Assembly (NCBI RefSeq): GCF_003573545.1
Contig: NZ_QWET01000020.1
Span: forward strand, 21,437-85,436
Direction: 5' to 3'
Length of the DNA: 64,000 bases
Source: Mariniphaga sediminis
Lineage (GTDB): Bacteria > Bacteroidota > Bacteroidia > Bacteroidales > Prolixibacteraceae
The translations under genes were made by a program, and so were the position numbers. Within the stretch, counting starts at the first letter, position 1. Each line of letters begins with the position of its first letter. The notes beneath the pieces were generated by a model. It made no database searches. It had not been told where the DNA came from and was given only the letters and a program-made list of their open reading frames with translations. Shown in pieces: positions 44,390-53,488 of the stretch.

Positions 44390-46849
44390 ATGCATGATGA
44401 AAAAAATCCGCCGTTAAAACTGGCTTTTGATTTTCTGCACTACACCAATCGTAATTTATTTCTTACCGGAAAAGCGGGTACCGGTAAAACCACCTTCCTG
44501 AAAAACTTAAAAAAAATTTCTCCCAAACGGATGGTGGTAACAGCCCCAACAGGTGTGGCAGCCATCAACGCGGGAGGTGTAACCCTTCACTCTTTTTTTC
44601 AGTTGCCTTTTGGGCCTCAGATTCCGCAAGATGCTATTCCCCCCGGTTTTTCAGGCATCCCAAATGCCAATCGTTCCGAAAACATCAGCCGTTTCAGCAA
44701 AAACAAAATCAATATTATACGGAGCCTCGACCTGCTGGTTATTGATGAGATTAGCATGGTGCGGGCCGATGTGCTCGATGCCGTGGATGCGGTGTTGCGC
44801 CGCTTCAAAAACCGTTATCAGCCTTTCGGCGGAATTCAGTTGCTAATGATTGGCGACCTGCAGCAATTGGCGCCGGTAGTAAAAGAAGAAGACTGGAACA
44901 TTCTGGGAAAGTATTATGAAACCTGCTTTTTTTTCAGTAGCCGGGCATTACAAAAATCAGATTTTATCGGAATTGAGTTAAAACATATTTACCGGCAAAG
45001 CGAACAAAAATTTATTGATTTGCTTAATAAAGTGCGGGACAATCAAATGAATGCCACGGATCTTCGCTTACTAAATGACCGGTACAAACCCGATTTTTCT
45101 CCGGCAGACGATGAAGGATACATCACGTTAACTACCCACAATTACCAGGCAAAACGTATCAACCAATCGCACCTGAAAAAGCTTTCTGCTACTATTAAAC
45201 GGTTTGAATGTAAAACAGAAGGTGACTTTCCGGAATACTCCTACCCTGCCGACGAAGTGCTGGAAGTAAAAACCGGCGCCCAGGTAATGTTCCTGAAAAA
45301 CGACACCTCTCCGGAAAAAAGATACTATAACGGTAAAATCGGAAAAATAATCAATATTATCGATGACCAGATTGAAGTACAGTGCCCGGATGAAACAGAG
45401 GCAATTATAGTAGAGCCGGATGTGTGGGAAAATACCAAGTACCAGCTGAATGAGGAGACATCGGAGATTGAAGAAGAAGTTGTTGGCCGGTTCATTCAGT
45501 ATCCCCTGAGGCTGGCCTGGGCTATTACCATCCATAAAAGCCAGGGACTTACCTTTGAAAAGGCTATTATCGATGCCCGGCAGTCGTTTGCCCACGGACA
45601 GGTTTACGTGGCTTTGAGCCGCTGTAAAAGTTTAGACGGATTGGTTCTTAGCACGCCGCTGAACTCCCAAAGTGTAATTAACGACGATACGGTGGTTGGT
45701 TTCACAAAAAATGTGGAACAAAACCAACCGGGAGAAACGGAACTGGAAAAGCACCGGAAAGAATATGAAATAGAGTTGCTGAATGAGTTGTTTGATTTTA
45801 GTTCGTTTATCCGGTCTGTAACATATTTGCTGAAAGTATGGAATGAACATTCAACTTCTTTAATGGGCAACCTGCCGGAAGAACTGCAAAGGATGCTGAA
45901 ACCTGTTCAGGAAGAGTTAACTGATGTAGCAAAAAAATTCCGTCCGCAAATGGAACAACTGGCTCACCGGCACGGACATGCTGAAGAAAACATTCCGTTA
46001 CAGGAACGGTTACAAAAGGCAGCCACATATTTTCTGGGAAAAATGAAGGAGCGAATTGAAATCCCCCTTGAAAATGTTGCCTTTGAGACCGATAACCGGA
46101 GTGTTCGCAAACGGATAACCGAGGTATACGGCAGAATAGAAATGGATCTCGAAATAAAAAAGGTGTGCCTGGAGTCTTTATTAAGTGGATTCTCAATCAA
46201 AAAGTATCTCGAAGCTCGTGCCGTTGCATCCATTGAAAAACCAGCTTCCAAAGCCCGCAGCGAGGCGGTCGCGGCCAATGTGTCCCATCCTGATTTTTAC
46301 AGGAAACTGGTGAAGTGGCGCGGGAAAAAATCAATGGAAACAGGACTCGACGAATCACGGGTTTTACGCCAAAAAGTGATGGTAGAAATAGCTGAAAAAC
46401 TGCCGGCTACTGCCATTGACCTGAAAGCTGTAAAAGGGATGGGCGGCAAAAAAATGGAACAATTTGGACAGGAACTCCTGGCACTGATTCTGGATTACCG
46501 CAAGGAAAAAGGAATGGACCTTCCGCTGAATGCCCAACAGGAAGTGGAGCTGGCCGGACTTGACACCAAGGAAGTAAGCCTGGCTCTTTTCAAACAAGGA
46601 TTGAAACCGCCGGATATTGCAAAAAAACGAAACCTCGCCATTTCAACGATTGACGGTCATCTGGCTCATTTTGTCAGTCGCGGGGAGTTAGACGTGTTTG
46701 AACTTTTGGATCGCCAAAAATACGATACCATTCTCTCGCATCTGCACGAAAAAACAGGTGCCTATACTACCACAGAAATCAAAAACAAACTGGGTAATGA
46801 TTTTTCATATAACGAAATCAGACTGGTGATGGCTACCATGCACAAATAA
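44390..46849 (+). CDS. Pif1-like helicase with C-terminal HRDC and helix-turn-helix domains
   Basis: An 819-residue superfamily 1B helicase. Walker A GKAGTGKTTFLKN at about 27-39, PTGVAAINAGG (Ia), VIDEISMV (Walker B), IGDLQQLAPV (motif III), HIYRQ (motif IV), YPLRLAWAITIHKSQGLTF (motif V) and VALSRCKS (VI). The C-terminal part holds an HRDC-like helical domain (about 660-735: LRQKVMVEIAEKLPATAIDL) and an RQC-like or HTH-40 helix-turn-helix (IAKKRNLAISTIDGHLAHF). It unwinds duplex or G-quadruplex DNA 5' to 3'. Downstream of the ATP-cone nuclease. Confidence 0.93.
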   Translation: MHDEKNPPLKLAFDFLHYTNRNLFLTGKAGTGKTTFLKNLKKISPKRMVVTAPTGVAAINAGGVTLHSFFQLPFGPQIPQDAIPPGFSGIPNANRSENISRFSKNKINIIRSLDLLVIDEISMVRADVLDAVDAVLRRFKNRYQPFGGIQLLMIGDLQQLAPVVKEEDWNILGKYYETCFFFSSRALQKSDFIGIELKHIYRQSEQKFIDLLNKVRDNQMNATDLRLLNDRYKPDFSPADDEGYITLTTHNYQAKRINQSHLKKLSATIKRFECKTEGDFPEYSYPADEVLEVKTGAQVMFLKNDTSPEKRYYNGKIGKIINIIDDQIEVQCPDETEAIIVEPDVWENTKYQLNEETSEIEEEVVGRFIQYPLRLAWAITIHKSQGLTFEKAIIDARQSFAHGQVYVALSRCKSLDGLVLSTPLNSQSVINDDTVVGFTKNVEQNQPGETELEKHRKEYEIELLNELFDFSSFIRSVTYLLKVWNEHSTSLMGNLPEELQRMLKPVQEELTDVAKKFRPQMEQLAHRHGHAEENIPLQERLQKAATYFLGKMKERIEIPLENVAFETDNRSVRKRITEVYGRIEMDLEIKKVCLESLLSGFSIKKYLEARAVASIEKPASKARSEAVAANVSHPDFYRKLVKWRGKKSMETGLDESRVLRQKVMVEIAEKLPATAIDLKAVKGMGGKKMEQFGQELLALILDYRKEKGMDLPLNAQQEVELAGLDTKEVSLALFKQGLKPPDIAKKRNLAISTIDGHLAHFVSRGELDVFELLDRQKYDTILSHLHEKTGAYTTTEIKNKLGNDFSYNEIRLVMATMHK

Positions 46850-46863
46850 AAAACAAAATACTT

Positions 46864-47367
46864 TTAATTCCTGAAGCTCAGAAACCCTTCTTCTGAATGC
46901 TCATTCACAAAACGTGAAACAAGTTCAGGCCTGAGATTCCCTTTCACATAAATAATTGCATTATCATTGCCACCCACCAGGATAAGCATCTCTTTTATGG
47001 ATTTTTCTTCCATTTTTCCAAAAACAGTTACCTGCTCGTTGTCGTCCCTTACCGTCATCAACTTTTCCATCCTTTTGTTTTTGCTGACGGCATTGTAAAA
47101 TTCCCGGTGCAGGTTGGTTCCGGTATTTACCTGAGAATCCTCCAGGGTAATCACTTCTACTTTATCGATGTTTTGTAATAATTCGCGTTCATTTTTGTCC
47201 CAGTCGCCCCACTGTGCCGAGAGTTTTATCACCCAGCCGGGCACATAAACAGACGTTACCCCATCTTTAAAACGATACTTTGTAAAAGCTTCAGAAACAC
47301 CGCTTTCATATTCACAGGCCGTAAAAAGAAAAAGAAGGAGCATCGAAAATAAAACTGTTTTTTTCAT
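46864..47367 (-). CDS. DUF4252-domain lipoprotein
   Basis: A 167-residue lipoprotein with a signal peptide and lipobox LFTAC (Cys 18), then a DUF4252 domain (about 30-160: VEVITLEDSQV, LMTVRDDNEQVTVFGKMEEKSIKEMLILVGGND). Function unknown; members are common in Bacteroidota and may sense or modulate the envelope. It is convergent with the Pif1-like gene. Confidence 0.88.
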   Translation of the reverse strand: MKKTVLFSMLLLFLFTACEYESGVSEAFTKYRFKDGVTSVYVPGWVIKLSAQWGDWDKNERELLQNIDKVEVITLEDSQVNTGTNLHREFYNAVSKNKRMEKLMTVRDDNEQVTVFGKMEEKSIKEMLILVGGNDNAIIYVKGNLRPELVSRFVNEHSEEGFLSFRN

Positions 47368-47553
47368 CTTTTTTAAGTTTATTTCTAATAGGACGTACAG
47401 AATAAAATTCCATTACTCAAAAAAGGAAAAAATGCAGGCTGAAATGTCATTATTATTGACAGCCGAATAAAATAATTAATCGAAATTATAATTCGCAAAA
47501 GGCTGTTTGACTGAACCTGTTCGGAAATTTAAAACCCCGAATGATTTTACTAA
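47368..47553. other. Intergenic region before the MITE-like repeat
   Basis: 186 bases, AT-rich; an imperfect inverted repeat GGCTG...TGTCA / TGACAGCC occurs near 47432-47464. No gene or promoter recognised. Confidence 0.35.
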
Positions 47554-47789
47554 TAATGCGAATCAAGAGTTGATATTAGCTAGTTATCAAAAATTCAACC
47601 CACTCCGGGGTTGCGTCTTTACCCCGCATTACCTTCCCCGAGCTTCGCACGGGGCTATTTTTATTTATGTCCTTCGGACATTTCTTTATCCCGAAAGGGA
47701 TTAAACAATAATAGCCACGGGTTTTACCCGTGGTAATGAAACGGATATGAGAAGAACCCCGAAGTGGGTTCAACACTTGATTCGCATTA
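47554..47789. repeat. MITE-like element with terminal inverted repeats and internal hairpins
   Basis: About 236 bases. The right end (47755-47789) reads as a nearly perfect reverse complement of the left end, which is split: 47554-47573 and 47597-47612 pair with 47771-47789 and 47755-47770 with one mismatch each; a 23-base insertion separates the left pieces. Inside are hairpins such as 47636-47640/47650-47654 and CCACGGGT/ACCCGTGG (about 47715-47733). The outer right edge coincides with the stop codon of the S9 peptidase gene. No transposase is encoded. Similar palindromic repeats are spread in Bacteroidota genomes. Confidence 0.8.
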
Positions 47790-50567
47790 ATACCCTAAAT
47801 CCTCCCCTTTCTCCAGGGCAGGAATACCTTTTTCCATCCAGGCTGGTGCCGGATGTCCTTTCAAGTAATGATTGAAAAACCCAAACATCCGCTTGCTTAA
47901 ATCAATGCGGTTGCCCCAACTGGTAGCTTTCAGGTTGTGCGGTTCGTTGTTGTAAGTCAACATCCAAACCGGTTTGTCGAGCCTCCGTAATGCCACAAAA
48001 AGCTCAATGCCCTGGTACCATGGAACAGCCCCGTCGTTATCGTTATGCATCATTAGCAACGGCGTTTTAATGTCCGGCGCAAAAAACAGAGGCGAATTCT
48101 CTATGTAATGAAGTGGCTTTTCCCACAGTGTTCCGCCAATCCGGCTTTGCGATTGTTCGTACTGGAACATTCTGCTCATGCCCGATTGCCATCGTATCCC
48201 GCCGTAAGCACTGGTCATGTTACTTACCGGCGCCCCGGCCATGGCTGCTGCGTACAGGTTGGTTTTTGTTATCAGGTAAGCCGTTTGGTAACCGCCCCAG
48301 CTTTGCCCCTGCAGAGCCATCTTCTTTTCGTTGATATAGGGATATGAATTTACCAGGTACTGCGTACCACTCACAATAGCATCGTATGCACTTTGACCGG
48401 GATACCCGGTTTTATAGGTAATGTCAGGTACAAATACAATGTAGTCGTTACTCGTATAAAATGTTTTATTAATGACCGACCGGCTGGGCGCAGGATGCTG
48501 ATGCCGGTGAATATTCTCCGTATTCCGTTCGTAAAAATAAACTATCAGCGGATATTTTTTTGCGAAATCGAGGTTTTCCGGAAGATAAAGCAACCCTTTT
48601 AGTTTTTCTCCCGAAAAAGAGAGCCATTCCACAATTTGCACTTTGGGCCAGATATATTGCTCTTGTTGCGGATTGGCATCAGAGATTTTTCGTGCATGAT
48701 CGAAATCCAAATCGCTGATCCACACATCAGGAAAAATGCGTGCACTTTCTTTCGTCCAGATAAGTTTATCTGCTTTTTTTGCCTTTTTTACGTTAGAAAA
48801 ATGAACCCGTTCCATCGTCAGTAAATCCGGTTCTTTTAAAGCATTGAACCGTACACTAAAGAATCCGTTTGACATGGTACGCTCATCAAACGCATTCAGC
48901 AATACCGTTTCGTTGGACGGAATGTATTTTAAGTCAGGATCGAGCGAGACATAACGAAAGCGTGTCTCATTCCGTCGGCCAAATGCTTTGGTAATGTTTG
49001 CGGGAACCCGTTCGCCCGAAGGATCAATTTTCCAAATATCGTAGCGGTCATAAATGTAAACAAACCTATCGTCTTCACTCCAGCCAGCAATTCCATATGG
49101 ATTGGGATCTGTAGGTTTGTCGTTCCGTTCATCAAAAAAACTTACCGGGATCATTTTGGTAAGCGGAACAGCCTCCAGGTTATTGATATCAGTGGAGCGG
49201 GCATAATAACTGCTGTCGGAAGGCTCATACCACAGCACATATTTCCCTTGGGGCGAAATGCGCACAAACGATTTTTTGTCAACTATTTCCCTTTTAATAC
49301 CCGATTGAATATCCACCACATAATAATCCCTGCATTGCTTTCCGGTCCAGCTTGTTTCCCGCAAATAAGGCTGCTCGTTGTAGCCCAAAGCAATTTCACC
49401 GTTCCCTTTCTGAATAGTGGTAATATTTCTTACCTGGAGATCCGCCAGTTGAATGAATCGTCCCAGCTCAAGGTGATAAACAGCCAGGTAAGTACGTTTT
49501 TTCTCCTTCTCCAGCTCCACTTTCTGCTGTGGCTGAAGTTTCAGGTCTTGCCAGTTCCAGATATCCAGTTTGGGTTTTTCATCTTCCAAAAGTGTGTCTT
49601 TTTCTGCCGGTTCAGGACTTTCGGCTGTCCCGAAAAATAACTTTGTTCTGTCTTCAGAAAAATACATATTTCCGTTTTCACTGGGCGACCACCCTACCGG
49701 AATCCCTCTGGAATAACGATCCAGCTTCATCTCCGGAGACTTATCCGGTTCTCCCAGGTAAAGTGAATACACTTTTTCTTTAATGGTATCCTGCGAAAAA
49801 AGAAACGCATATTCTTCGCCTGTTTCGCCTGCAGTTATTTTTTTTACCCAACCCTTCGCGTTAAAAAGTTGTGTGACCTCTCCGCTTGATGTATCAAAAG
49901 AATAAAGTGACGAAAACGTATCGGTTGAATCTTTTACCTGCCGGTTAAAGTAGATTGCAGCACCTTTCCGGGCATAAAACCATTCCGATACATTTCGGAA
50001 CATCATTGTGTCGGAAGTGGCAACTCTGAAAAGGATCAGGTCTTCCACGTCCTTCTGTTTTTGTTTTTCCTTCGGTTGGTTGGAAGCAGAATCTTTGGAG
50101 GCTGGTTCCGGTTCCAGGGAAAAGGCAATCCATTTTGCATTTTCTTCCGGTACCTGAAACGATTTCAACCGAGAAAACTTAACCATGTTGCCACTGTTAA
50201 ATGTCCATATTCCCAGACTATCGCCGGGCATATCCTCCTTTTTTGTTTTTGCCCGTTTCGCTTTTCGGATCGTCGATTCAGGTTGTTTAATATGAAATGC
50301 AAGAAAATCATTTTCCGGACCGAATTGCGCATTATATCCGCGCGGGATGGTGTCTGTCTGTTTCTTTTCAGACACTACCACTAACATTCCATCCCCTTGC
50401 TGAGGGCTTTGCTCAAAAGCAACTATCTTTCCATCATTTGAAATACTGTAATTTTTCAGGGTGTTCCATTTTTCAAAATCTTCAATAGAGAGCGCTTTTT
50501 TATGGGGCCCCTGTGCAAATAATCCAATAGAAATAAAACAAAAAAATATAGCCGTAATTTTTCTCAT
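47787..50567 (-). CDS. S9 prolyl oligopeptidase-family peptidase
   Basis: With ATG at 50567 it has 926 residues, starting MRKITAIFF with a signal peptide; upstream starts exist to 50603. The long N-terminal part (about 30-690) is beta-propeller-like. The C-terminal alpha/beta-hydrolase has the nucleophile GQSWGGYQ at about residue 760, the acid in NDGAVPW and the histidine in EPHNLK. It hydrolyses oligopeptides in the periplasm or on the surface. The TAA stop lies in the terminal repeat of the element at 47554-47789. Confidence 0.9.
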   Translation of the reverse strand: MRKITAIFFCFISIGLFAQGPHKKALSIEDFEKWNTLKNYSISNDGKIVAFEQSPQQGDGMLVVVSEKKQTDTIPRGYNAQFGPENDFLAFHIKQPESTIRKAKRAKTKKEDMPGDSLGIWTFNSGNMVKFSRLKSFQVPEENAKWIAFSLEPEPASKDSASNQPKEKQKQKDVEDLILFRVATSDTMMFRNVSEWFYARKGAAIYFNRQVKDSTDTFSSLYSFDTSSGEVTQLFNAKGWVKKITAGETGEEYAFLFSQDTIKEKVYSLYLGEPDKSPEMKLDRYSRGIPVGWSPSENGNMYFSEDRTKLFFGTAESPEPAEKDTLLEDEKPKLDIWNWQDLKLQPQQKVELEKEKKRTYLAVYHLELGRFIQLADLQVRNITTIQKGNGEIALGYNEQPYLRETSWTGKQCRDYYVVDIQSGIKREIVDKKSFVRISPQGKYVLWYEPSDSSYYARSTDINNLEAVPLTKMIPVSFFDERNDKPTDPNPYGIAGWSEDDRFVYIYDRYDIWKIDPSGERVPANITKAFGRRNETRFRYVSLDPDLKYIPSNETVLLNAFDERTMSNGFFSVRFNALKEPDLLTMERVHFSNVKKAKKADKLIWTKESARIFPDVWISDLDFDHARKISDANPQQEQYIWPKVQIVEWLSFSGEKLKGLLYLPENLDFAKKYPLIVYFYERNTENIHRHQHPAPSRSVINKTFYTSNDYIVFVPDITYKTGYPGQSAYDAIVSGTQYLVNSYPYINEKKMALQGQSWGGYQTAYLITKTNLYAAAMAGAPVSNMTSAYGGIRWQSGMSRMFQYEQSQSRIGGTLWEKPLHYIENSPLFFAPDIKTPLLMMHNDNDGAVPWYQGIELFVALRRLDKPVWMLTYNNEPHNLKATSWGNRIDLSKRMFGFFNHYLKGHPAPAWMEKGIPALEKGEDLGY

Positions 50568-50621
50568 CACCATTCCCTTTACCGATTTCCAGTTAAAATC
50601 CAAAGATAAAATAATATGGAT

Positions 50622-51323
50622 TCAAATTAAATGACTACAGCCCTCCAACACCTTTTTAAACTCCTCCGGTAGCGGCGAAGTGAATGCCTGTCTCATTTGT
50701 GTTCCCGGATGGGTAAATTCCAACGACGCGGCATGTAACAATAGCCTGTTGCTACCGGTTTTTTCCGTAATGATTTTATTCAGCGTAAAGTCACCATGAT
50801 GGGTATCCCCCACAATATCAAAACGATTGCGGGCAAAATGCTGGCGAATCTGGTGCCAGCGGCCGGTTTCCGGTATTATTTCAACCAGGCTCAGCACAAT
50901 GCCGGTTTTATCCTTATACGAAATAGCGGTTTCAACCGACTCCAAGGCTTTAAAACGGGTAACAGCCGGCTTTTTAAACTTCGTCTTTTTCTTTACCAGC
51001 ACTTTGTCGCTGAAAACTCCCTCCCCCGGATTTCCCTGTACTACCGCAACATATTTTTTGGCCACTTCTTTCCGTTCAAACTGCAATGTGAGTTCCTTCG
51101 CCACTTCCGGCGAAAAAGCCAGTACAATTACTCCCGATGTTTTTGCATCAAGGCGGTGCACATTGTAAATCCAGCGGCCTGTTAAATCCCCCACCAGTTT
51201 GGTAAGGTATGGCGCATCATGAGGCATAAAATCGTTTTTATGCACTGCCAGTCCGACTGGCTTGTCTACTACTATCAACTGTTCGTCCTGAAATAGAACC
51301 GGTATTTCAAAATTTCTTTCCAC
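50622..51323 (-). CDS. RluA/TruC-like pseudouridine synthase
   Basis: A 233-residue protein with the RluA catalytic motif VHRLDAKTSGVIVLA (Asp near residue 62) and GRWHQIRQHFA later. No S4 domain, so similar to TruC or RluA short forms. It isomerises uridine to pseudouridine in rRNA or tRNA. The target is unknown. Co-transcribed with nothing obvious; divergent from the epimerase gene. Confidence 0.9.
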   Translation of the reverse strand: MERNFEIPVLFQDEQLIVVDKPVGLAVHKNDFMPHDAPYLTKLVGDLTGRWIYNVHRLDAKTSGVIVLAFSPEVAKELTLQFERKEVAKKYVAVVQGNPGEGVFSDKVLVKKKTKFKKPAVTRFKALESVETAISYKDKTGIVLSLVEIIPETGRWHQIRQHFARNRFDIVGDTHHGDFTLNKIITEKTGSNRLLLHAASLEFTHPGTQMRQAFTSPLPEEFKKVLEGCSHLI

Positions 51324-51364
51324 GGATAAAATTTAATTTAATGTCGTCGATGTTTCTGTTTCCC

Positions 51365-51372
51365 TATCTTTG
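51365..51372 (+). promoter_or_regulatory. -7 box upstream of the dipeptide epimerase
   Basis: TATCTTTG matches TAnnTTTG; it would leave a leader of about 105 bases before the ATG at 51484. No -33 TTG at normal spacing. Confidence 0.35.
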
Positions 51373-51483
51373 TTTAAATGAATCCTCGCATCAAAGATTC
51401 AAAAAAACAGGATTCAACGAAAGGAATTTTATCAAAATAATATACAACGGGAGTTTGCTACAACCCGTTTAACTTTTTTGAGA

Positions 51484-52536
51484 ATGAAAGGTGTTTATCC
51501 AAAGCAAGGCTTAAAATTGACATTTGAACCTTACAGCCTGCAACTGAAACATACATTTACACTGGCCGGCAGTTCCCGTACAACCACACCGGTAATGCTT
51601 ACAAAAATTGAATGGGAAGGGTTAACCGGCTACGGGGAAGCCTCCATGCCTCCGTACCTCGGAGAAAACCCGGAAACCGCTGCCCGCTTTTTAAGTGCGC
51701 TCAATCTGGGGCAGTTTTCCGATCCGTTTCGCATGGAAGAAATTTTAACCTGTGTGGATGAATCCGCTCCCGGAAACACAGCGGCAAAGGCTTCGGTGGA
51801 TATTGCCCTGCATGATTTGACAGGTAAAATACTGCAACAACCATGGTACAAAATATGGGGGCTCTCTCCTGAAAATACTCCTGACACCTCCTTTACAATC
51901 GGAATTGACAAACCCGATATAATTAAACAAAAAACAAAAGAGGCAGCGCCGTATAAACTACTGAAAGTAAAGCTGGGTGGCCCCGACGATTTAAAAATGA
52001 TTGAAACCATTCGCTCGGTTACCGACAGACCGCTCTGTGTGGATGTGAACCAGGGATGGAACGACAGGGAGCAGGCGCTGGAAATGATTCACTGGCTGAG
52101 CGAAAGAGGAGTTCAGTTTATAGAACAGCCTTTGCCCAAAGAGCAGGAAGAGGATCATGCCTGGTTAACTGAATATTCGCCGCTTCCCATCATTGCCGAC
52201 GAAGCGGTGCAGCGCCTTTGTGATGTACAGAAAACCGTTGGCGTTTATTCCGGAATCAATATTAAACTGATGAAATGTACCGGTATGCGGGAAGCACACA
52301 AAATGATTACCCTGGCACGGGCCAATCATTTACGGGTAATGATTGGCTGCATGACCGAAACCTCCTGCGCCGTTTCAGCAGCAGCCCAGCTTTCACCACA
52401 GGCTGAGTGGGCCGACCTGGACGGCAACCTGCTCATCTCAAATGATCCTTTTGAAGGAGTAAAAATAGTTGATGGAAAAATTACGCTGAATGATGAGCCG
52501 GGGATTGGCATAAAAGAAATCCGCCACATATTTTGA
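51484..52536 (+). CDS. Dipeptide epimerase (L-Ala-D/L-Glu epimerase-like, enolase superfamily)
   Basis: With ATG at 51484 (an upstream TTG at 51478 exists) it has 350 residues. Enolase-superfamily layout: N-terminal capping domain (1-120), then a barrel with the catalytic Lys in LKVKLGG, metal ligands in CVDVNQGW, FIEQPLPK and IIADEAV, and the second Lys in NIKLMKCTG. Such enzymes epimerise L-Ala-D-Glu from peptidoglycan turnover or other dipeptides. Specificity is inferred. Confidence 0.92.
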   Translation: MKGVYPKQGLKLTFEPYSLQLKHTFTLAGSSRTTTPVMLTKIEWEGLTGYGEASMPPYLGENPETAARFLSALNLGQFSDPFRMEEILTCVDESAPGNTAAKASVDIALHDLTGKILQQPWYKIWGLSPENTPDTSFTIGIDKPDIIKQKTKEAAPYKLLKVKLGGPDDLKMIETIRSVTDRPLCVDVNQGWNDREQALEMIHWLSERGVQFIEQPLPKEQEEDHAWLTEYSPLPIIADEAVQRLCDVQKTVGVYSGINIKLMKCTGMREAHKMITLARANHLRVMIGCMTETSCAVSAAAQLSPQAEWADLDGNLLISNDPFEGVKIVDGKITLNDEPGIGIKEIRHIF

Positions 52537-52806
52537 ATGAAAAGTGTCCCCCTCTGGCGCAGTTTTGTAAACTGTGCCTCAGACTGCAAGGCTAAACAAA
52601 AAATAAAGAAAAGACGTACGTTTCGTTTTACCTCTTTTTCATTTTAAATTTGGTAAAACTTAAGTTTGTAAGGACGAATTTGATACATTTTGTATGAATA
52701 GGTTTTTTGTTTTCAACAAAAAGGTACCGATTGTAAATCGGCACCAGCGAGGGTCATATCCAGCTTATCCGAGTCGTTTTTAATGGATTTATAAAATACC
52801 AGGAAG
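52537..52806. repeat. Intergenic region with short palindromic repeats
   Basis: 270 bases without a gene. It holds two repeat-like units: one near 52549-52593 with GCGCAGTTTTGTAAACTGTGC as an inverted repeat and one near 52719-52755 with hairpin CCGAT/ATCGG (52727-52741) and a GCACCAGCGAGGG tail. The second unit is about 80 percent identical over some 34 bases to 57021-57053. The first resembles the start of the unit at 53221-53330. They look like decayed copies of one dispersed family. Confidence 0.65.
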
Positions 52807-53211
52807 ATGATAAGAATTTATATATTGACTTTTTTGTTCTTATTTGCAAATTTTGCTAATGGACAGATTGCAGATAGTACAGAAATTAATATGGTTACCT
52901 TTATTGAGGAACCTCCATTATTTAAGGGTGATTTGAAAGAGTTTATTCAAAGCAAATTAGAATATCCATTGAATGCTAAAAAGGATACTGTCGAAGGAAC
53001 TATTGTAATTTCCTTTAAAATAGATACTTTAGGTTTAACTATCAATCACAAGGTTGTTAAAGGAATCAGAGAAGATTTGAATAATGAAGCTCTTAGGGTT
53101 GCAAAACTAATTAAATTTAATAGACCGGCATTGCAAAAAGGAAGACCAATAGAAGTAGAATATACTGTTCCGGTTGTATTCGATTTAAGATGCTTAAAAA
53201 AATGTAGATAA
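52807..53211 (+). CDS. Stand-alone TonB C-terminal domain protein
   Basis: A 134-residue exported protein. After a signal peptide (1-19, NFANGQ) there is a TonB C-terminal fold (about 35-125): FIQSKLEYPLNAKKDTVEG, TIVISFKIDTLG, HKVVKGIREDLNNEALRVAK, YTVPVVF. It lacks the membrane anchor and the ExbB/ExbD partners. It could compete with or modulate TonB, or be a secreted binding domain. Codons are AT-rich compared with the neighbouring core genes. Confidence 0.8.
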   Translation: MIRIYILTFLFLFANFANGQIADSTEINMVTFIEEPPLFKGDLKEFIQSKLEYPLNAKKDTVEGTIVISFKIDTLGLTINHKVVKGIREDLNNEALRVAKLIKFNRPALQKGRPIEVEYTVPVVFDLRCLKKCR

Positions 53212-53488
53212 TAATAATAGTCCCCCAGCTAGAGTGGGTTTGTGACCCGTGCCTTGTTTTATAAAAGCAATAGTATTTGCCCTAACGGGCAAGGCACAAA
53301 TTATAAATTTGTGCCTGCGAGGGAATTCTGCTTACAATGTATTACGAGATTTTGAAAAAAGAAGATTATTTCATACCTTTTAATCCGAAATAAGAAAAAG
53401 TTCTTTTCCCCACTTTGACGAGGAGAGATTCTACAGGAAAATCACATGTATGAATAATAAAAAACTTTATTCCTAGATTTTTTTAACG
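53212..53488. repeat. Intergenic region with a structured palindromic repeat
   Basis: 277 bases. The unit 53221-53330 contains an outer stem GTGCCTTG/CAAGGCAC (53249-53256 with 53290-53297), an inner GCCC/GGGC hairpin, and a 10-bp perfect inverted repeat GGCACAAATT/AATTTGTGCC (53293-53302 with 53306-53315), ending in GCCTGCGAGGGAATT. The remainder to 53488 is AT-rich without features. Confidence 0.7.
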
